Shown here: piece by piece, positions 6,318 to 10,668 of the stretch | How positions within the stretch are numbered: the stretch's first letter is position 1 | Layout: every line of letters starts with the position of its first letter | DNA from: CAZZBK01 sp964652155 | Lineage (GTDB): Bacteria; Planctomycetota; Planctomycetia; Pirellulales; PNKZ01 | NCBI GenBank assembly: GCA_964652155.1 | Contig: CAZZBK010000172.1 | Location: 1-10,668 of the forward strand | Reading direction: 5' to 3' | DNA length: 10,668 nucleotides | The notes under the pieces: generated by a model | What the model saw: the letters and a program-made list of their open reading frames with translations, nothing else | Told to the model about the DNA's origin: nothing | The model's database searches: none | Made by a program: the position numbers and the translations under genes

Positions 6318-6357
6318 AACGCTCACGCGGCAGCACTCGGCCACTCATCACCTTCGT

Positions 6358-9207
6358 TCAGTCGACGAACATGAACTCATTGCTCATCAGCAAGGCATGT
6401 GCGAATTGCTCCCAGGCGGAGGGTGAGGAAGCTGAGCCTAAAAACTCCTGGGCCAAACGCTGCTCGTCAGCCGTCGGAGAGCGGCTGTACACCCGACGAT
6501 AAATCCACGCCACCCGATCAGCGAGTTGCTCCGTGGAAGGCAGGCGGCTCATGAGGGCCACGCGCCGCGCGGTCGCCATCACCAACGGGTGATTCATCAT
6601 GAACAAAGCCTGCGGCGTCACGGTCGTCACGTCGCGCTGCGGATTCGAACTGTCCGGGTTCGGAAAGTCGAACGTCCGCAACGTGGTCGGCATCGTGTAG
6701 CGATCGAGATAACCGTAGAGTGCGCGACGATTCGAGCCCTCGCTGAGCGTGTTGCTCACCGTGGGTCCACCCAACGTGGGGTCGAGCTGCGCGGCGACGG
6801 CCAGCAGCGCGTCATGGAACGGCTCCCACTCGAGGCGGCGGCGATTCATGCGACTCCACAGGCGGTTGTCCGGATCGATGCGATTATCGTTGGGCAGATC
6901 AGACACCTGCGCATAGGTGGCCGACAGGACCAGTTCGCGATGCAGTTGCTTGAGCGACCAGCCGCCGTCGATGAACCGCCGCGACAAATGATCGAGCAAC
7001 GCGCCATGTGTCGGCGGCTCACTCCGCACGCCAAAGTCGCTGGGCGTCCGCACGATGCCCATGCCAAAGTGGTGCATCCAGAGCCGATTAACGAGCACGC
7101 GCGGCGTCAGTGGATTGCGCGGGTCGGCGATCTTGCGCGCCAATTCGAGTCGGCCCGAGCCCGCGCCAAACGGCGCTCGCGTCGGACCGTCGAGCAACTC
7201 GAGGAACTGACGCGGCACGCGATCGCCGCGCTGACCCGGGTTGCCGCGAATGAACACCTGAGGGTCATTGGGCTTGGGCAGATCGACGAGCACCATCGCG
7301 CGCGGTGGCGCGTCGGGGCCCGCGGCCCGATGGTCCTCGATGGCCTTGAGCAGCTCGCGCCACTTGCCTTGCGTCGCGCGGTCGGGCAGCAAATCGAGGT
7401 CGCCATACGCGCTGCGAGGAAAATGCGATACCGAGTCCGCCGCGTACAGTACTCCCCGCAACGCTTCGTCGGCCGCTTCGGGGAGCCGCTGCGCGTCGGG
7501 TCGCGCGCGATGAAACTCCTGCCAACGATCGTCGATCTCGACCAACAACTTGCCATAAGCCACGGCCGCTTCGCCGAGCGACTTGACGGGCGGATTGAGC
7601 AACGCGCTCAGCACGCGGGCATTGATCGGCTTGGCCGCGTCGACCTTCGCCAACTCGGCGAGCGTCTGCGGGGCTTTCTCGGCGAACGTGTCGCTGGGCA
7701 AATCGACCAACGCATGCCAAGCAACAAAGACCGGGTGGCGTGTCTGTCGGGCGCGCTGCAAATAGTTCTGCCAGCGACCAATCATCGCCGGGTTGAGGTC
7801 GGCCGTGTCAGCGAGCAGCATGAAGTCATCTTGCCGGGGTCGTCCGCGCCGTTGCTCGACGGCCAGCAGGTAGTCGCCGACTCGGCGGCGCGAGCTGCTC
7901 AAGAGCGCGGCATACTTCTCGTCCAGAAACGCTTGCAGCGCGGTGACCCGTTTCTGCAACTCCTCGTCGTACTTGCGGTAGCCGTCGGTCTGCGGTGGAG
8001 CGTCGATCAGCGGCGGCACCAACGGCTCGATGCAACTCGCAAACACGCCATAGAGCGAATAGTAATCGCGCGTCGGGATCGGGTCGTACTTGTGATCGTG
8101 GCAGCGGGCGCAACCCACCGAGAGCCCCATCAGCCCGCGCGTGACAACATCAATGCGATCGTCGATGATGTCGTGCATGTTGTCGATGAACCGTGGGCCG
8201 ACGGTCAGAAAGCCCAACGCGGCGAGCGCGCGATCGTTACGCCGCCGCGGCAGCAAGTCGGCCGCGAGTTGCTCGATGATGAACTGATCGTAGGGGAGAT
8301 CGTCATTCAAGGCCGACACGACATAGTCGCGATAGGTAAACGCCCAGGGGAACTCGCTCTTGCCGAAGATCGCGTAGCCTTTCGTGTCGGCATAGCGGGC
8401 CACGTCGAGCCAATGCCGAGCCCAACGCTCGCCGTACTGCGGTGACGCGAGCAGCCGGTCGACGACGGCCGACAAAGCGGAAAGCGGAGCGCCGAGAGCG
8501 GATGCGGTGTCTGCCGGCGTTCTGCTGTCGGCTTTCCGCTTTTGCTCCTCGGCGTGACACGCTTGCACGAACGCCTCAACGTCCTCGGCCTTGGGTGGTA
8601 GCCCGATCAGATCAAAATACACGCGCCGCAACAGCGTGCGCGGGTCGGCGGCCGCGGCGGGGCGCAGCGCGTGCTGCTCAAGCTGGGCGAGGATGAAATA
8701 ATCGATCGAGGTGCGCGGCCAGGCGGTGTCTTGCACCTTGGGAATGGCGGGTGAGCCGAGCGGTTGAAAGGCCCAATGCGCGGCCGGTGACGCGGCCGCG
8801 GCGGTCGGCGTGGAGGCTGTGCCGACGCGAGGGTCGGCGGCCCCGTCGCGCACCCAACGCTCGAAGTCGGCAATGACCTGCGGCGAGAGCTTCCGCTCCG
8901 GAGGCATCTCCAGGCCGTCGTGCTTGAGCGCCTGGATCAACAGGCTCGCCGTGGGATCGCCCGGCACGATCGCCGGCCCACTATCGCCACCCTGCCGCAA
9001 CAAGGCTCGCGTGTCGAGTCGCAGGCCCCCTTTCACTCCCTTGCCCTCGCCCGAGTGGCATCGGTAGCAATGCTCGATGAGCACGGGTCGAATGCGTTGC
9101 TCGAAGAAGTCGAGCTGAGCCAAGGTCGCTGAGTCGGCTGCACATAGCGTCGTGTTAACGAACAACACGACCGTGATCAGCAATAGTGTGCGAAGCAAGA
9201 CGGACAT
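6358..9207 (-). CDS. Secreted PSCyt1-DUF1549-DUF1553 cytochrome c-like protein
   Basis: This planctomycete-type exported protein has an unestablished role; such proteins are often thought to act in periplasmic redox or polysaccharide-related processes. From the ATG at 9207 it has 949 residues with a signal peptide (MSVLLRTLLLITVVLFVN, probable cleavage near LCA/ADS). The PSCyt1 domain has the heme motif CYRCH (47-51) and a MPP Met near 101. DUF1549 (about 170-390) contains GERWARHWLDVARYADTKGY and a second heme motif CARCHDHKYDPI (366-377). DUF1553 (about 690-935) begins LARKIADPRNPLTPRVLVNR. Residues about 222-244 come from a 69-bp palindromic insertion. The partner DUF1501 gene that often follows is absent: the next gene downstream is tpiA. 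A TTG at 9231 would add eight residues before the signal peptide and is less likely. No Shine-Dalgarno sequence is visible; a TATAAT promoter lies about 50 bp upstream. Confidence 0.93.
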   Translation of the reverse strand: MSVLLRTLLLITVVLFVNTTLCAADSATLAQLDFFEQRIRPVLIEHCYRCHSGEGKGVKGGLRLDTRALLRQGGDSGPAIVPGDPTASLLIQALKHDGLEMPPERKLSPQVIADFERWVRDGAADPRVGTASTPTAAAASPAAHWAFQPLGSPAIPKVQDTAWPRTSIDYFILAQLEQHALRPAAAADPRTLLRRVYFDLIGLPPKAEDVEAFVQACHAEEQKRKADSRTPADTASALGAPLSALSAVVDRLLASPQYGERWARHWLDVARYADTKGYAIFGKSEFPWAFTYRDYVVSALNDDLPYDQFIIEQLAADLLPRRRNDRALAALGFLTVGPRFIDNMHDIIDDRIDVVTRGLMGLSVGCARCHDHKYDPIPTRDYYSLYGVFASCIEPLVPPLIDAPPQTDGYRKYDEELQKRVTALQAFLDEKYAALLSSSRRRVGDYLLAVEQRRGRPRQDDFMLLADTADLNPAMIGRWQNYLQRARQTRHPVFVAWHALVDLPSDTFAEKAPQTLAELAKVDAAKPINARVLSALLNPPVKSLGEAAVAYGKLLVEIDDRWQEFHRARPDAQRLPEAADEALRGVLYAADSVSHFPRSAYGDLDLLPDRATQGKWRELLKAIEDHRAAGPDAPPRAMVLVDLPKPNDPQVFIRGNPGQRGDRVPRQFLELLDGPTRAPFGAGSGRLELARKIADPRNPLTPRVLVNRLWMHHFGMGIVRTPSDFGVRSEPPTHGALLDHLSRRFIDGGWSLKQLHRELVLSATYAQVSDLPNDNRIDPDNRLWSRMNRRRLEWEPFHDALLAVAAQLDPTLGGPTVSNTLSEGSNRRALYGYLDRYTMPTTLRTFDFPNPDSSNPQRDVTTVTPQALFMMNHPLVMATARRVALMSRLPSTEQLADRVAWIYRRVYSRSPTADEQRLAQEFLGSASSPSAWEQFAHALLMSNEFMFVD
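8474..8542. repeat. 69-bp palindromic element inserted in frame in the DUF1549 domain
   Basis: The ends are a perfect 12-bp inverted repeat: aaagcggaaagc at 8474-8485 and gctttccgcttt at 8531-8542. Nested inside are cgccg (8490-8494) and cggcg (8515-8519). The left end also holds two direct copies of AAAGCGG (8474-8487). The element is exactly 23 codons long and keeps the frame open, adding the segment KRKADSRTPADTASALGAPL and neighbours. Taking it out joins ...AEEQ to SAVVDRLLASP, giving the spacing I expect for this family. It looks like a mobile or amplified palindromic repeat; I see no target duplication. Confidence 0.7.
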
Positions 9208-9260
9208 GGTTGATCGACAATGATTCGGCAAGGGCGGAAGACGCGTCGCGCTAAATTATG

Positions 9261-9290
9261 ATTATAGCTCGACACGTCTCCGAAGCCCAA
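9261..9290 (-). promoter_or_regulatory. Predicted sigma-70 promoter of the PSCyt1/DUF1549/DUF1553 gene
   Basis: On the minus strand an exact TATAAT (9261-9266) lies 18 bp downstream of TTGGGC (9285-9290), a three-of-six match to TTGACA. Transcription would start near 9254, about 47 bases before the ATG at 9207. The surrounding bases are AT-rich against a GC-rich background. The -10 box is strong and the -35 box weak. Confidence 0.6.
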
Positions 9291-9335
9291 TGCCCCAATC
9301 AAAGGTCATTCCCGACCGGCTTTTCAACCCGCTCG

Positions 9336-9722
9336 TTAAGCCACGACCTCGTCGTCGACGACAAAGCGGCCGCCGCTGATGTACCAGCCTTCTGTCAGCG
9401 CTCGGCACCAGATGATCTCGGTCGCGATGCGACAGGTGTTGCCCGTCGGCGAGTCAAACGTCAACTCGATCGTGCCGGTATCGAGCTTCGCGTTGTGCAA
9501 TAAACCAATGCCCGAGGCGGATATTTCGCGGGTAAAGACCACGAGCGAATCGTTGCTCATGCCGTCGACGGTGAGCGACACGCTTTGGACGAACGGATGT
9601 CGAGGCTCGACGCGGCGCTCGACTCCTTGGTTGTGAACAATATCCATCAGCAGCGATGCGATCGACTGTCGATCTCGCTGCGAAAGCACCGCTGCTGTCC
9701 CAGTGAACTCTGAATGATTCAT
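9336..9722 (-). CDS. PilZ domain protein, putative c-di-GMP receptor
   Basis: PilZ domains bind cyclic di-GMP and convert its level into changes in motility, exopolysaccharide synthesis or gene expression. The 128-residue protein has an N-terminal helix (about 13-31) and then a single PilZ domain. It shows the RxxxR ligand motif as RVEPR (37-41) and the second motif, normally (D/N)xSxxG, as EISASG (66-71), with Glu in place of Asp/Asn. The beta strands TIELTFD and TEIIWCRALTEGWYISGGRF complete the barrel. No output domain is attached, so it would act through a partner. The ATG at 9722 has a good ribosome binding site (AAGGGTGG, three bases before the ATG). It is downstream of the FliA-type sigma gene on the same strand, across a 352-bp gap. 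A role in flagellar control is inference from that context. Confidence 0.85.
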   Translation of the reverse strand: MNHSEFTGTAAVLSQRDRQSIASLLMDIVHNQGVERRVEPRHPFVQSVSLTVDGMSNDSLVVFTREISASGIGLLHNAKLDTGTIELTFDSPTGNTCRIATEIIWCRALTEGWYISGGRFVVDDEVVA

Positions 9723-9743
9723 GATCCACCCTTGTGATGATTG

Positions 9744-9782
9744 GTTGACTCGCAGAAGTCGTCATAAACTTCTGCACTCAAC
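9744..9782. promoter_or_regulatory. Interrupted inverted repeat upstream of pilZ: possible operator or leader hairpin
   Basis: An 8-bp perfect inverted repeat (gcagaagt at 9752-9759, acttctgc at 9768-9775) with an 8-nt spacer is flanked by a further matching pair (gttga at 9744-9748, tcaac at 9778-9782). It ends about 20 bp upstream of the pilZ ATG. It could be a transcription factor site or a hairpin in the mRNA leader just before the ribosome binding site. The spacing and symmetry are seen; the function is not known. Confidence 0.4.
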
Positions 9783-10015
9783 TAACCGTAGCTTCATAAT
9801 GAAGGCGTGCGGAGTAAAATCTGTCGGCAAATTTTTTACGCTGCTGCACGCATGGCTCAAGTGGAATCGAAGAGCGCATAAAGGGGTTATTCACCCCAGA
9901 GAGATTCTCAGCCCACAAAATCAGGGGGTCGGAGCGAGGCGTGTCAGACCACTTGATGCGCTGCTTTCGCTGGACCGACGAGCGGCCAGAAACCGCATGG
10001 GGTTTGTGGAGATAC

Positions 10016-10046
10016 TCTCGCGGCGCGACTGGCTCGCGCCGCGAGA
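10016..10046 (-). terminator. Strong GC hairpin downstream of the sigma factor gene, putative terminator without T-run
   Basis: A perfect 13-bp stem (10016-10028 tctcgcggcgcga, 10034-10046 tcgcgccgcgaga) closes a 5-nt loop (ctggc) 28 bp beyond the sigma gene's stop codon. It is very stable, but on neither strand is it followed by a T-tract, so it is not a canonical intrinsic terminator. It may end or stabilise the 3' end of the sigma factor transcript, or be a repeat element. Confidence 0.45.
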
Positions 10047-10074
10047 ATCATGAGTCAGCATGTCGCGTTTACGA

Positions 10075-10668
10075 CTAGGTGCCAAACTCGGTGCGGCGGC
10101 GGTCGAGTTGCTGCTGCAATCGCTGCACGATGGCGCTGTGCATTTGGCTCACGCGGCTCTCCGAAAGATCGAGCGTCGCGCCGATCTCCTTCATCGTCAT
10201 CTCCTCGTAATAGTAGAGGATGATGATCAGCCGTTCGTTGCGATTAAGCCCCTTGGTAACGAGCCGCATTAGATCGGTTTTCTGAATGCGTCGCGTGGGG
10301 TCTTCGCCCTTCTTGTCTTCCAGGATGTCGATTTCGCGGACGTCTTTGTAGCTGTCGGTCTCGTACCATTTTTTGTTCAGGCTGATGAGCCCGACGGCGT
10401 TGGCTTCAAGGATCATCTTCTCGAGTTCTTCGACGTTGATCTGCATGTGCTCGGCGAGTTCGACGTCGGTCGGTTGTCGGCCGAGCTTGGCGTCGAGCGT
10501 CTTGACCGCGTCGTTGAGCTTGTTGGCCTTGCTGCGCACGAGGCGCGGCACCCAGTCCATCGTGCGTAGCTCGTCGAGCATGGCGCCACGGATGCGGGGG
10601 ACACAGTAGGTTTCGAACTTGACGCCGCGCGTCATGTCGAAGGCGTCGATGGCGTCCATCAGGCCGAA
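10075..10668 (-). CDS. fliA: FliA/WhiG-family RNA polymerase sigma factor, 5' part outside window
   Basis: Sigma-28 (FliA/SigD/WhiG) factors direct RNA polymerase to late flagellar or developmental promoters. The frame is open to the window edge (FGL precedes MDAIDAFD), so the N-terminal part including region 1.2/2.1 is missing and the ATG at 10659 is internal. Visible in order: the end of region 2 (MDAIDAFDMTRGVKFETYC, VPRIRGAMLDELRTMDW), region 3 (VPRLVRSKANKLNDAVKTL to EELEKMILEANAVGLISL), a charged linker (EIDILEDKKGEDPTRRI), and region 4 with the helix-turn-helix MKEIGATLDLSESRVSQMHS (about residues 155-174 from that ATG). The RGAMLDELR plus DWVPR sequence is typical of the FliA/WhiG subgroup rather than group 1-2 or ECF factors. 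With flgE at the other end of the window, a flagellar role is likely. Confidence 0.9.
   Translation of the reverse strand, partial: FGLMDAIDAFDMTRGVKFETYCVPRIRGAMLDELRTMDWVPRLVRSKANKLNDAVKTLDAKLGRQPTDVELAEHMQINVEELEKMILEANAVGLISLNKKWYETDSYKDVREIDILEDKKGEDPTRRIQKTDLMRLVTKGLNRNERLIIILYYYEEMTMKEIGATLDLSESRVSQMHSAIVQRLQQQLDRRRTEFGT

Larger units (their letters stand above)
9723..10074. other. Non-coding region between the sigma factor gene and pilZ
   Basis: No convincing gene occupies these 352 bp; a plus-strand open frame of 110 codons crosses it but has no family likeness and starts inside pilZ. The part next to pilZ (9780-9850) is noticeably AT-richer than the flanking genes and probably carries the pilZ promoter, though I cannot fix its boxes. 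Two inverted repeats are listed separately. A weak 5-bp hairpin (ggggt/acccc) is at 9883-9897. Confidence 0.6.

Noticed and set aside
6121..6320. Ten-base match atgagggaac at 6121-6130 and 6311-6320
   Set aside because: It flanks the tpiA upstream region like direct repeats, but the match is short, one copy is part of the heptamer array and the other overlaps the tpiA start, so chance is the simpler reading.
6526..8445. 639-codon plus-strand open frame inside the cytochrome gene
   Set aside because: The opposite strand carries unmistakable DUF1549/DUF1553 motifs. This frame is rich in Arg and His and shows no domain.
9205..9231. TTG start for the cytochrome gene at 9231
   Set aside because: It would put eight polar residues including Cys and His before the signal peptide; ATG at 9207 gives a normal signal sequence. 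Neither has a ribosome binding site, so some doubt stays.
9821..9828. Sigma-28-like -10 box (GCCGACAG on the minus strand) ahead of pilZ
   Set aside because: Six of eight bases match GCCGATAA, but there is no TAAA-type -35 element at the right distance.
9721..10053. Plus-strand 110-codon frame in the intergenic region
   Set aside because: No recognisable family, no ribosome binding site, starts within pilZ and crosses hairpins; composition looks non-coding.

Overview
The window most likely comes from a planctomycete, probably of the Pirellulales type. The strongest pointer is the 949-residue secreted protein with a Planctomycete cytochrome C (PSCyt1), a DUF1549 (PSCyt2) and a DUF1553 (PSD1) domain, an architecture largely confined to Planctomycetota and relatives. 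A long Ala/Pro/Thr tail on SecG, a split CoaC/CoaB pair and high-GC genes mostly without strong Shine-Dalgarno sequences fit this. A run of exactly 100 N marks a scaffold join, so this is a draft assembly, perhaps a metagenome bin. The taxonomic call is inference from domain content.

Layout. The left end (3-1538, + strand) is the 3' part of a flagellar hook protein gene, flgE. It converges with, and overlaps by 8 bp, a block of minus-strand housekeeping genes that reads from right to left: tpiA (triosephosphate isomerase), secG (translocase subunit, interrupted by the N gap), yicC (endoribonuclease family), gmk (guanylate kinase), rpoZ (RNA polymerase omega), an intrinsic terminator, coaC and coaB (coenzyme A synthesis). 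Spacing is 10-84 bp, so this looks like one operon or two fused conserved blocks (tpiA-secG and yicC-gmk-rpoZ-coaBC), with a terminator/attenuator just ahead of coaC.

The 235-bp gap 6123-6357 upstream of tpiA holds a composite palindrome and a G-rich stretch with a four-copy heptamer repeat. Next comes the PSCyt1/DUF1549/DUF1553 gene (minus) with its own TATAAT promoter, then a PilZ-domain gene (minus), a 352-bp non-coding region with two inverted repeats, and at the right edge the 3' part of a FliA/WhiG-type sigma factor gene (minus). flgE, the FliA-type sigma factor and the PilZ protein (a c-di-GMP receptor family) together suggest a motility neighbourhood into which housekeeping genes are set.

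I see no defence system, CRISPR array, transposase, tRNA or rRNA. The most unusual item is a 69-bp palindromic element inserted in frame inside the DUF1549 domain of the cytochrome gene. Removing it restores an ordinary-looking family sequence, which resembles the behaviour of Rickettsia palindromic elements.
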